NCBI GenBank assembly: GCA_001584585.1
Contig: LSYV01000030.1
Span: forward strand, 1,184,220-1,197,887
Length of the DNA: 13,668 nucleotides
From: Gonium pectorale
Lineage: Eukaryota; Chlorophyta; Chlorophyceae; Chlamydomonadales; Volvocaceae
Direction of reading: 5' to 3'
Shown piece by piece: positions 6,801 to 12,946 of this stretch. How positions within the stretch are numbered: the first letter of the stretch is position 1; each line of letters begins with the position of its first letter. The notes beneath the pieces are model-generated. The model saw only the letters and a program-made list of their open reading frames with translations. It had not been told where the DNA came from and did no database searches. Position numbers and translations under genes: made by a program.

Positions 6801-8313
6801 AGCCGTTTTCCTAGTCTTGACAGCAAATTACTGCAAACTAACATAGCGAGCTGCTGTTGATTACACGGGGTGCAGCACCTTTTCGGCGAACCTCTCCCAT
6901 CGCCTGCGCTATCAACCGTCGTGAACCACTGTCCGTACCAGAAGTACGCTGAACCAAAGGGCTCCTCCTGGGCTCCGGCCCTCCAGCTCACTCACAGCTT
7001 TGGTGTTTGGACTTGTAACCGGCGGCGCGTTCGTCTCTAGTGCTGTTGCAACTCTGACGTACTACTGCCCCATGATAGCACAGTGAACTGCATGCAATAG
7101 TGAATTTCAGTACATATTTATTACAATGTCGTCAACGACACCGCCGCAGTCGTGCACGGCTCTGTTGACACCAGAACAGAATGGCACCCGCTCTTCTCGG
7201 CACTCCGGCTCAGTTGGGATCGTTCTGAAGGACCGTCCTGAGCTTCGGACGCTATCAGAGGCAGTCTGTGACGTCCTACTGAAAAACGCGCAGCGCAACT
7301 ACTGCCGCACAGCAGGTACAGCCCGAGTGGGCAACCCAGGGACAGATATTGTGTAGGCAACGAAGAATAGATGGCAATCCTGGACGTCCCCGTTCCCGGC
7401 CTTGCATAGCCTAGACGGACGCGCCGTTACGTTCTCTCAACTCAATTGCGACCTTGCGCCGGGCTTGGGTCCGTCATCCCATGATCGCAGCACTGCCTCC
7501 AATGCTCCCGCCCCTTGCAATCATGACGTATGTACAGTTCCTGGGGGCTTCGTCATCCAGATCAAGCAGGCCGCTCCCGTCACCAAGCCGCCATTGGCAA
7601 AGTACGCGGAGCAGACCAAGCCACCAGATGAGGCGGCGCAAAGGGCGCAAAGCAGTAAGAATGTAAGGGCAGCGTGCATAGTCCCCTCCGTTACCGTGCG
7701 GCCTGCTGGCAGAGCTTAACACGCTCAGGTGTTGTCTGATGCCCCCTACTGGTAGTTCCCTCTGCCTTCCGGACTCATTCCCTCCCTGTGGGCCGCAATC
7801 GTCGTCACGCTATCACCAGTACTCCGCAGTCCACGAACAGGCACGTGTTGTCGCTTGCTGCAGGCACAGCAGCCGCGCGCCTGACCGCACGCGAGGGCGC
7901 GCGCGCGTTCGTCGGACCTGTGACGCCTGGACCTCCCGTGTGCCTTCCGAATTCAAGACCCCTGGGGGGCGATTATCGGCTCGCTCTTGTAACTCGCTCG
8001 CACCAACTGCCCATGCGCCTTCCCGCAGGTCAAGCTCTTGGGAAGTGGCAAAGGTCTCCAGAAGCAGCACCCTGATGAGACCCGCGCCAAGGGCGGCCTT
8101 GCGCTTGTCTCGCACGCACCGCTGGCCCAGCGCTACCCATTGCTTCCCGGCCTGTCCGCCCTGGCGGTCCTGGTCGTGGCGGTCGTGCTGCTGGCGCTGT
8201 TTGTCGCCAAGCTGTCGCGCGGCAGCGACATATTTGACGCAAAGCGGAGCGCGGGTTCGGGGGAGCTCATATCGGGCCTGCATAGCGAGTACGCGCCGAA
8301 TAAAGGGCCCTGA
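770..8313 (+). CDS. Multi-exon gene for a type I membrane protein with extracellular 'APG' repeats (family not recognised)
   Basis: Ten-exon model: 770-866, 1184-1366, 1612-1718, 2093-2145, 2301-2464, 3225-3502, 4192-4244, 4956-5057, 7491-7662, 8029-8313. The join is 1494 nt, in frame, 497 residues, and every intron is GT-AG with matching phase. Visible order: signal peptide (about 1-27), Asp/Lys-rich stretch (about 40-54), Gly tract (about 71-78), APG repeats (about 79-129, 186-201, 203-290), a further repeat-like strand near 366, one transmembrane helix (about 445-463) and a 34-residue tail. The repeat alternates hydrophobic residues (T-V-x-V-x-A-P-G-x-x-V), which suits a beta-solenoid; that is inference. 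Several N-x-S/T sequons fall in the repeats, as expected for a lumenal or extracellular face. No catalytic motif is visible. Exon 8/9 borders are the least certain. No TGTAA poly(A) signal, typical of green algae, was seen downstream. Confidence 0.72.
1184..1366 (+). CDS. Exon 2: charged linker, poly-Gly tract and first APG repeat
   Basis: Entered in phase 1 after CCCCGGACAG. It encodes a hydrophilic N-terminal segment (HLQSNDDNKKDDKKADDGG), a Gly-rich stretch coded by a GGC/GGT microsatellite (about 1300-1320), and the first clear repeat (ATVNVKAPGTIVSTS). It leaves in phase 1 at TCCG|GTGAGG. An identical phase-1 donor sequence occurs inside the exon at 1286 (TCCG|GTGAGA). A shorter in-frame form lacking 27 residues (Gly tract plus repeat) is therefore possible. 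Confidence 0.72.
1506..1541. repeat. 15-nt direct repeat, 2.4 copies, in intron 2
   Basis: Units TACGCTATGTACGGC (1506-1520) and TACGCTATGTACCGC (1521-1535), followed by a partial copy TACGCT (1536-1541). Seen directly. Intronic in the main gene model. Confidence 0.9.
1612..1718 (+). CDS. Exon 3: two APG repeats (phase 1 to 0)
   Basis: Begins after GCACGCAG and completes the Gly codon left by exon 2. It encodes GPG then ATTVVAPGAAVATKDG and TTVVRAPTTIVANTPDQ, two copies of the repeat; the second lacks the Gly after Ala-Pro. It ends CAG|GTGGGG in phase 0. It is the first member of a three-exon cassette; exon 6 has the same 1-to-0 phase class and the same repeat type. The preceding intron (1367-1611) contains two copies of a 15-nt direct repeat. 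Confidence 0.78.
2093..2145 (+). CDS. Exon 4: 53-nt spacer exon (phase 0 to 2)
   Basis: Acceptor GTGATGCAG, donor GGCAG|GTGAGC. It encodes VAVRNTFTNVDVDKKSG plus two bases (AG) of a split Ser codon. Length (53 nt), phases (0 to 2), the Ala-x-Arg-Asn start and the Lys-x-Ser-Gly end are shared with exon 7 at 4192-4244. The two exons are about 62% identical at nucleotide level without gaps (33/53 by my count). Too short to recognise from sequence alone; support comes from phase continuity and the duplicate. Confidence 0.7.
2301..2464 (+). CDS. Exon 5: Cys/Gly-containing linker plus one APG repeat (phase 2 to 1)
   Basis: The acceptor GTCGTACAG|C supplies the third base of the split Ser codon. 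The exon encodes SGSVDVPVIG, a segment with two cysteines (ICWGNGCGK), a Gly/Ser/Lys linker containing S-E-G-K, and the repeat ATVQVVAPGTDVKITK. It ends AAAG|GTATGG in phase 1. Exon 8 begins in the same phase with a similar pattern (S-x4-IP-IIG, then HCGK and SEGK), which supports this acceptor over the tempting CTACAG at 2368-2373. The latter is in the wrong phase for exon 4. Confidence 0.65.
3225..3502 (+). CDS. Exon 6: four-to-five APG repeats (phase 1 to 0)
   Basis: The largest repeat exon and the strongest coding signal in the window. After CCCACACTCAG it encodes TTVSITAPGANVTRQG, TTVVTAPGVNVTKQT, GVINITAPGVSVSGEG, NITITAPGVTISRQ and a degenerate RLSVRAPFLAIDTK, ending GAG|GTAGGC in phase 0. 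GC-ending codons dominate. It contains four N-x-T sequons (two NVT, two NIT), all in the repeats. The alternation of Val/Ile/Thr with a conserved A-P-G turn suggests stacked short beta strands; this is structural inference, not homology. Confidence 0.85.
4192..4244 (+). CDS. Exon 7: second 53-nt spacer exon (phase 0 to 2)
   Basis: Acceptor CCGCCCGCAG, donor GGGAG|GTGAGG. It encodes AAARNNASSANAGKESG plus AG of a split Ser codon. It is the same length and phase class as exon 4 and shares Ala2, Arg4, Asn5, Lys14, Ser16 and Gly17 with it. It contains one N-A-S sequon. This pairing is the main evidence that the exon 3-4-5 block was duplicated to give exons 6-7-8. Confidence 0.75.
4410..4610 (+). 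CDS. Candidate extra or cassette exon inside intron 7 (symmetric, phase 2-2)
   Basis: Between exons 7 and 8 lies an open stretch with exon-like codon use. Taking CGCCCAG-type acceptor GCCCGCCAG|C (4409/4410) and donor GGCTG|GTGCGC (4610/4611) gives 201 nt, phase 2 on both sides. It could be included or skipped without breaking the frame of the main gene. Encoded features: Cys-rich start (SCFRVSGNCK), a basic middle, then DREPRYYEAKRADGPPRSLW. It has no APG repeat and no recognisable domain. The acceptor has a weak pyrimidine tract. It may simply be intron. Confidence 0.28.
4956..5057 (+). CDS. Exon 8: counterpart of exon 5 linker (phase 2 entry)
   Basis: Acceptor CTGCCCGACAG|C completes the Ser codon left by exon 7. 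It encodes SACLRIPIIGGG, HCGK and a Gly/Lys/Glu tail with SEGK, paralleling exon 5 (VPVIG, GCGK, SEGK). If unspliced, the frame stops at TGA 5059-5061, which would end the protein without a membrane anchor. I prefer a donor at AA|GTGAAG (5058, phase 2). A donor at 5039 (GTGGCA, phase 1) paired with an acceptor at 7537 also keeps frame. The stop overlapping the donor makes a secreted short isoform by intron retention conceivable. Confidence 0.55.
5058..7490 (+). other. Long intron 8 (about 2.4 kb)
   Basis: Far longer than the other nine introns of the model (155-760 nt). Its first kilobase is GC-rich; the part from about 6450 to 7130 is visibly more AT-rich. It contains an 11-base C run (6363-6373). 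Several open frames of 60-165 codons occur on both strands (for example 5417-5911, 5779-6006 and 7126-7356 on plus), but none has a recognisable motif or a convincing pair of phase-compatible splice sites. An unrecognised exon or transposon remnant inside it cannot be excluded. I see no terminal inverted repeats. Confidence 0.45.
7491..7662 (+). CDS. Exon 9: Pro/Lys/Glu-rich stalk before the membrane exon
   Basis: With acceptor GATCGCAG|C (7490/7491, phase 2) it encodes a segment with two cysteines (PCNHDVCTVPGG), a repeat-like strand (FVIQIKQAAPVTK) and a hydrophilic stalk (PPLAKYAEQTKPPDEAAQ), ending AAGAAT|GTAAGG in phase 0. The 3' border is firm. The 5' border is less so, since TGTACAG at 7531-7537 has a better upstream context and would require a phase-1 partner. 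The charged Pro/Ala/Lys composition is typical of a stalk near the membrane. Confidence 0.6.
8029..8313 (+). CDS. Exon 10: transmembrane helix and cytosolic tail, stop codon
   Basis: Acceptor CCTTCCCGCAG in phase 0. It encodes a polar lead (VKLLGSGKGLQKQHPDE), then PLLPGLSA and a 19-residue hydrophobic helix (LSALAVLVVAVVLLALFVA) followed by K-L-S-R, the positive-inside stop-transfer pattern. The tail has about 34 residues and includes acidic and aromatic positions (SDIFDAK, HSEYAPNKGP). TGA is at 8311-8313. The helix is nearly repeated at nucleotide level in the broken paralogue at 12177-12228. An AATAAA at 8299-8304 lies inside the coding sequence and is not taken as a poly(A) signal. Confidence 0.85.
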   Translation, partial: VKLLGSGKGLQKQHPDETRAKGGLALVSHAPLAQRYPLLPGLSALAVLVVAVVLLALFVAKLSRGSDIFDAKRSAGSGELISGLHSEYAPNKGP

Positions 8314-8786
8314 GCCTGCGATAATTGGCGGTCCTCTCTGGCGGAGGGCAAGTCGTGCATGGGCTGCGTTCCCATGGCTGCGGCGGCTGCGCGCCGACGC
8401 GTGTGGCTGCTCCGCCCCGCCGCCTGGACCCGGGTACGGCAGGCGGTGGCATTGCGTGGCTTGGGACCATGGAAGGCCCGTCGGGTCCTGTGACGACCCA
8501 CGGGTCTGTCGAACAGCGCAGACCGCCCGATGGGATTCCATCTACAGGCGTGGCGCGCAATAGTATCGGAGCGAGCTATTCTTATCCGGGTCATCACCCG
8601 TACTGTACATAGGCGCGCCAGTGCGGCAGCTACATGCAAGCGTTACGTGTGGCGGTGGGCACAGGCGCATGCAACACCACACGCGGTGCATGGGATGCAC
8701 GGGGCCCCTTCCTGGGCGGTCCAGCAGCCGCCCCGGGCTAAACTCCGCTGTGCAATACCTGGGCTTCGTACGTAGCTGGCGCCGAG

Positions 8787-8812
8787 TGGAACGTATGCAG
8801 CCGTACGTTCCA
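8787..8812. repeat. Perfect 9-bp inverted repeat with 8-nt loop
   Basis: TGGAACGTA at 8787-8795 is the exact reverse complement of TACGTTCCA at 8804-8812, with an 8-nt spacer. It could form a hairpin in DNA or RNA about 480 bp after the main gene's stop codon. No T-run follows, and a bacterial-type terminator is not expected here. Function unknown. Confidence 0.8.
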
Positions 8813-8898
8813 AATACTATTCAGGGTGTGCAGTGTGTGCCTACTTCACGGCAGTGCAAGTGCTGGTGCTGTGCTCAGGTCCAGAGGACTCACGGGTG

Positions 8899-8906
8899 TA
8901 TAAAAA
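8899..8906 (+). promoter_or_regulatory. TATA-like box
   Basis: TATAAAAA flanked by GC-rich sequence, the best TATA match I saw on the plus strand. No supported gene starts just downstream, but it lies upstream of the candidate frame at 10311-10883 and of the degenerate paralogue. It may be fortuitous. Confidence 0.2.
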
Positions 8907-9646
8907 CTGCATGCTCTAGCCTGGCGTGCAGCTGCCGCATCGTGGAACCGTGCACGTGCCTGCAGGGGCACATGGGGTTACGTATGCATATGGGCATCAT
9001 GCCCTATGAGCCGGGCGGGAAGCCGGGGGTGAAGCTTTGCTCTGAGGCTGCCAGCGTCGGACCCCAGGGACTCCTGGCTCGAACCTGAGGGGGCCCGAGG
9101 GCGTGTGGGTAGTGCTGATGGGCTCGTGGCACCTGTGGCAGTCATGCAAAAATTGCCATTGTGTACGCACAGAGTCGCACCGTGCGGCTGGATGCAGGGC
9201 CCCGAATGAACGCGTGGCGGGCAGGAACTGCTTTGCGTCCGTCTCGTTTTTCGGCTTTGTTGAGTCCTTGCTGGGGGGGGGGGTTGTTGCCGACATGCTA
9301 TATTGTTTGGCTGCATGGTGGTCATGCTGGTCCTGGGGGCTGATTTCAGCGTGGCGCGCCTTGGCAGCATTGCTGCTTCGCACAGGATCGAATGGAGGTA
9401 GGTATCCTGACTAGTCCGAATGCAAGCTCGTTAACAGAAACAGGACCTCTGCGCTCGGTATTTGGGGGCAAAGTGCCGTCCGTGGATGTAGCAGTTGCGG
9501 CAGTGCGCACTTAGTGCAAGCAAGGTTAAATGTTGCTCTGCTCCTTTTGATTATTGACGCGTGGGTCGAGTACCTGGACGATTTGTACCGTACGGTCGTG
9601 CATGCGCATCTGAGGTCACGGTGCGGGCAGTGCAAAGCACGAGCAC

Positions 9647-9684
9647 GCAGGCAGGCAGGCAAGCAGGCAGGCAGGCACAGGCAG
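9647..9684. repeat. GCAG tetranucleotide microsatellite
   Basis: About nine imperfect GCAG/GGCA units (interrupted once by AAGC and near the end by CACAG). Seen directly. It generates Ala-Gly-Arg-Gln and, on minus, Cys-Leu-Pro-Ala runs in overlapping open frames that should not be read as protein features. Confidence 0.9.
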
Positions 9685-10310
9685 AGCTCCTTCCTGCGTT
9701 CAGCTGCGGTGGAGAGGAGGTAGTATAGTGCATTCGCGACCTTTCTTTTAGTGCAACGAGGGCATGCATCTGCCGTGCAAAGTCTTGCGGATCGGCCCGG
9801 CGACGATGTGTGCCGTGTCCGGGCTCCCGGCGACGGTAGTGCCCGATCGCCACGCAGGCCACCGCGGGTGGACTCGGGTTTTGGTGCTGGAGGGTTTAAA
9901 CTTACCACGCACGGCAAGACCTGCTTTGCACGCTGCGAGGATCGATCCCTCGTATCCCTCCTAGGATGGGAGAATGCTGTGCTAGTATCGGCTTAGTCGT
10001 GCGGGGTGGACATTGTCGTGTGCGGATATGTCGCAAGGCCGGGGAAAGGCAAGGGGCAACCAGCTGGGTACACGCGTGAACACGCCTATTGTGCATTCAT
10101 GCATTGGTGGTTCATGCTCGCTTGCTTTTTGTCGTGGGGCTGCAGCATCTTTATTTGAGCCACAAGTACCACCTTGTTTGGGAGCTGATCGACTCCAGTG
10201 GTGGGGACTGCGCGGCTGATGCCTCGCTTTTTGTTCTGGTACTGAGTCGTGTAGCGTAGATCGCTTATGCTGTCTTTGGACTGTGAAAGGTTGCGCCCGC
10301 ATGATGGGGG

Positions 10311-10883
10311 ATGCTGCGCGTGAGCTCCATGTGCCGGCAGCACGATGTGCACTGGAGGACGGGGGACGAACGGGACGTGCGGAGGGGGGGGGCAGCGTTA
10401 GCTGCATATGGAGCACTGCAAAAGCATGATGCTGGTGAGCAAAGGGCGCTTTCAGTGCTGGTGCATACTGAACATACGCGGCGCAACAGGCTTGATGGAA
10501 ACGCTGCAATTGGGGAGCTTGAACAACTGGTGCCAATGCTGTGGCGGTTGATTGCACGTATGGATGGATACACACGGAAAATGCTGTTGCAACGCCTGTC
10601 ATGTGCTGCGTTCCTGGATCAGGCTGCAACCGGGCTCCTCCAGATGTCTCCACTGTGCCCTGCACTTCAACCGCCGGCGTCCCACCAACCAACCGCCGAC
10701 GTAGTTGAAACTGAAGAACTGAACGGCCCTGTGTCAGTCGGCCAATACTTGAGCGTATCGTCTGATTCTACTTGCTACGCTTCAATGGCTGAAGATGCTC
10801 GCAACGGGGCTGACACAGAAACAGGGAGTCCCGGCCATCCCATCGGCGTCATTGGAGTCATCCTTGAGAGAAGATACAAATGA
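10311..10883 (+). CDS. Uncertain 190-residue open frame, protein-like but unrecognised
   Basis: Open from ATG 10311 (TGA in frame at 10302-10304) to TGA 10881-10883. The middle has an amphipathic helix-like stretch (IGELEQLVPMLWRLIARMDG, then KMLLQRLS). The C-terminal third is acidic and Ser/Thr-rich (VETEELNGPVSVGQYLSVSS). Composition is balanced and not Arg/Pro-dominated as in the chance frames nearby. Codons are less GC-ending (GAA, GAT, GCT, TGT common) than in the main gene. That could mean a different origin, such as a transposon or other transfer, or simply non-coding sequence. A nine-base G run (10384-10392) inside it is frameshift-prone. A long minus-strand frame overlaps its first two thirds. 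Confidence 0.35.
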   Translation: MLRVSSMCRQHDVHWRTGDERDVRRGGAALAAYGALQKHDAGEQRALSVLVHTEHTRRNRLDGNAAIGELEQLVPMLWRLIARMDGYTRKMLLQRLSCAAFLDQAATGLLQMSPLCPALQPPASHQPTADVVETEELNGPVSVGQYLSVSSDSTCYASMAEDARNGADTETGSPGHPIGVIGVILERRYK

Positions 10884-11127
10884 AGGCGCTAACAAGCGGT
10901 GGGTTTGAGCACTGGAAAACGGAGATGAGGTGCTCTGCGGCATAGCTTATCTGTGACGCCGTAGCACCTTTATCTACTCGGATGCATCTTCGCGCGGTCG
11001 TAAGACGTTCCGGGCCTTCTTGTGTGGCGACCACACAGGGCAGAGTAACTAGGAACCACTGCAACACCCTGGCTTCCTGTTCCTGTTCCTGGGTCTGGGC
11101 TTCGTTTGCCGCATATGGCTTGTGTGT

Positions 11128-11141
11128 GGGGGGGGGGGGGG
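11128..11141. repeat. 14-base G homopolymer
   Basis: Uninterrupted G tract following TGTGTGT. A likely spot for sequencing length error and a possible G-quadruplex or replication-slippage site. Seen directly. Confidence 0.95.
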
Positions 11142-11298
11142 AGAAAGCCTTGGCAGGCATTGGGTCGCACGCTCGTGCAGTATCTGGTGTCTGTGAAACG
11201 CCTTGGCGGCCCGCCGCCCGCCCACGCCCAGTGCCCGTCGCCCCGCCCCACGCATCCGCGTTCCCCGCTGCCGCCTGCCTCCCGCGGTCCCAATGCAG

Positions 11299-11432
11299 CG
11301 CTCGCCCCAAACAACATTGCCGGAGGCCGAGGCGGAGACGATGACGGCCGGAAGCCTCGGCCCCGCACGCGTGTGCGCCAGCGGGGCTCCAAAGTCCCAA
11401 TTCGCAACAAGGCACCGTCGGCCATGTCGTAA
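11299..11432 (+). CDS. Possible exon of the downstream paralogue (phase-1 entry)
   Basis: A strong pyrimidine-rich tract (about 11259-11290) precedes CAATGCAG|CGCTCG. The following frame, entered in phase 1, starts Gly-Ala and carries GGRGGDDDGRKPRPRTRVRQ and GSKVPIRNK, ending at TAA 11430-11432 or splicing at GTAACC (11429, phase 2). Exon 2 of the main gene is also entered in phase 1, starts Gly-Ala and has Asp/Lys-rich then K-R-V-P-I. The resemblance is loose and compositional, so this pairing is tentative. Confidence 0.25.
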
Positions 11433-11514
11433 CCTGCCGGTGGCCTGGCCGGGTCTGTCTGGAACGGTCAGCGCGGGAGCCAGCAAATCTGCGCCGGCTC
11501 CTGGCCAATGGAGG

Positions 11515-11787
11515 CCTACTGGCAGCGACTTGCAGGGACCCTGAGAGTGTGTACTTTCGATCCAGCACGGCGTCACCCCTCAGATCCTGCCGTGTTCGGC
11601 TCGTCTCCGTACGGCTCACACACGACGTGTGCCCGCGCACGCGTGGGCGTAACACCCCAAGCCCAACGCCGCACATCTCCCCAACCCCTTGGGCAATTCC
11701 TACTGGCAGCGATGTGCCGGGACCCTGAGAGTGTGTACTTTCGATCCAGCGCGGCGTCACCCCTCCGATCCTGCCGTGTTCGGCTCG
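11515..11787. repeat. Tandem duplication, period 184 bp
   Basis: An 89-nt block at 11515-11603 recurs at 11699-11787 with 5 differences by my count (about 94% identity). The sequence between and after shows weaker resemblance, so the duplicated unit was probably about 184 bp. Because 184 is not a multiple of three, the shared peptide (YWQR-AGTLRVCTFDPARRHP on plus) sits in different frames in the two copies. This argues that it is non-coding, probably intron of the degenerate paralogue. Confidence 0.85.
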
Positions 11788-11939
11788 AGCGCAAATGGTC
11801 GCTGTCCGGGGGGCAATGCCACACCGCGTACGTGCGCACACCCGCACTCACGCCGCGCCGTGCCGTGCACAGCATGATCACTCCTCGGCTGCCCCCCCAT
11901 GCTGCTGCGTTTCCCATCTTTATTACCCCCATGCTGCAG

Positions 11940-12588
11940 GCGGCAAACCCGAAAGCCTCCCGCAGGCACCACCAGCCGCGACCGCGTCCGAAGCAGCGAA
12001 CGGCAACCCCGGCGGCAACAGTCGGATCCACAGCAGCAGTAGCAGGAGCTGCAACAGGAGCAATAGGCGGCAAAGCCTGTTGACCGGGAAAGCCCAGCGC
12101 CCCTTCGCCGGGCGCTGGCTGTCCAAGGCGCTCTCCGGGCGCATACCGCTGCTTCACGGCCTGTCGTCCGCTCGTCCCTGGCGGTCCTGGTCATCGCGGT
12201 CGTGCTGCAGGCGCTGTTCTTGGCCAAGTTCACCACCTGGGGGAAAGCCGAGGGAGCCGGGCCTGGCGATGCGGCGATTGTGGGCGGCGTCGCGCTGCCG
12301 GTGACGGCCGAGCAGCACACTTGCGCGAACCCGAACGGCCCCGGGCGCCGGCTTCAGCAGCGGCTGTCGTGGCGGCGGTGGTGGGGGACACCGGCTTCTT
12401 CTGGAGGCGCCCTAGGCACGGGGTCAGCAGGCGGGCGATGCCGCTGCGCGCGCCCGCAGCGCAATGCGGTCAGCAGGTTAGCTGCATACGCACGCCGAGC
12501 AGCTGGTTTGGTTGTTCGTCTTTTTTGCATCCCGTCCGAGACTGCTGCTACGCGTGTGTGGTTATATATGCGTAGGGGTGTGTGTTGA
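11940..12588 (+). pseudogene. Degenerate paralogue of the main gene's transmembrane exon (frameshifted)
   Basis: The acceptor CATGCTGCAG (phase 1) follows a pyrimidine-rich tract. The frame encodes a Gly/Pro/Ala then Ser/Arg-rich stalk (GGKPESLPQAPPAATASEAA, then SSSSRSCNRSNRR), then GRIPLLHGLSS, matching RYPLLPGLSA of exon 10. At 12164-12177 the sequence TCGTCC-GC-TCGTCC is an 8-nt tandem duplication relative to exon 10. It throws the membrane helix (LAVLVIAVVLQALFLAKF, 12178-12231) into the next frame. The original frame stops at 12302-12304; the shifted one runs to 12588 with a tail unlike exon 10. The 52 nt over the helix are 46/52 identical to 8160-8211. It is either a pseudogene or a gene with a new C terminus, or there is a sequence error. 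Confidence 0.65.
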
Positions 12589-12669
12589 AATGGAACGACT
12601 CATACGACGAGCGTAAGCGCGAAAGTGATGGTGTTGTTGTTGGACCCAGCTCCAAAGGGAGTCGAAGGG

Positions 12670-12715
12670 GTGAGGTCCCTGCATGTTAGTTCGGGTGATG
12701 TCCCTGCATGTTAGT
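12670..12715. repeat. Two copies of a 25-nt-spaced direct repeat
   Basis: GTGAGGTCCCTGCATGTTAG at 12670-12689 and GTGATGTCCCTGCATGTTAG at 12695-12714 (each followed by T) differ at one base. The period is 25 nt. Seen directly; no function apparent. Confidence 0.9.
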
Positions 12716-12718
12716 AGA

Positions 12719-12779
12719 TGTGTGTGTGTGTTTGGTGTTACATCTCCGGGCCGACGCTGGCCGGCTGTGTGTGTGTGTG
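12719..12779. repeat. Two TG dinucleotide tracts
   Basis: TG repeats at about 12719-12731 and 12766-12779, separated by GC-rich unique sequence. Simple sequence typical of intergenic DNA; it produces Cys/Val-rich spurious frames. Confidence 0.9.
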
Positions 12780-12869
12780 GGAGTGGGGGCGGGGCGCGCG
12801 CAATGCTGCCGTGTAGCGTCTGGCGGCTCTGTTAGGATGCGCTGCCAAGCCATTAACCCTATCACTGCT

Positions 12870-12946
12870 GCCGGCGGCCGGCTGCCATGCGGCCAGTGAC
12901 CACGGCGGCGGCCGGCTGGCGGCGGCGGCCGGCGGCCGGCTGCCAT
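12870..12946. repeat. Paired 19-nt GC-rich repeat
   Basis: GCCGGCGGCCGGCTGCCAT occurs exactly at 12870-12888 and 12928-12946, with GGC/GCC-rich sequence between. CCGG and GGCC palindromes make this region prone to foldback. Seen directly. Confidence 0.9.

Larger units (their letters stand above)
8314..10310. other. No supported gene: 3' flank and intergenic sequence
   Basis: After the main gene's stop I see no TGTAA signal to mark a 3' end. Open frames here (for example 8621-9088, 9514-9723 and 9751-9996 on plus; 8978-9383 and 9411-9917 on minus) are of mixed character and lack recognisable motifs. Visible structure is limited to the hairpin, the TATA-like box, an 11-base G run (9273-9283) and a GCAG tetranucleotide tract. 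The last two frames on plus contain short protein-like stretches but no support beyond openness. Confidence 0.5.

Noticed and set aside
7126..7356. 76-codon plus frame inside intron 8
   Set aside because: It has a possible donor near 7316 in phase 1, but no convincing acceptor and no similarity to the repeat or linker exons.
8299..8304. AATAAA as polyadenylation signal
   Set aside because: It lies inside the coding sequence of exon 10, before the stop codon, and green algae rarely use AATAAA.
7813..8541. 242-codon minus frame
   Set aside because: Antisense shadow of exon 10, whose plus-strand helix, acceptor and stop are clear.
9647..9684. Short regular repeats as a CRISPR array
   Set aside because: Four-base units with no unique spacers; this is a microsatellite.
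9982..10692. 236-codon minus frame
   Set aside because: Pro/Ala/Ser/His-rich without motif. The overlapping plus frame at 10311-10883 is more protein-like, though neither is proven.
10858..11847. 329-codon minus frame, one of the longest in the window
   Set aside because: Arg/Ala/Gly-rich composition typical of chance openness in GC-rich DNA. It crosses a poly-C tract and both copies of the 184-bp duplication in different frames, and shows no motif.
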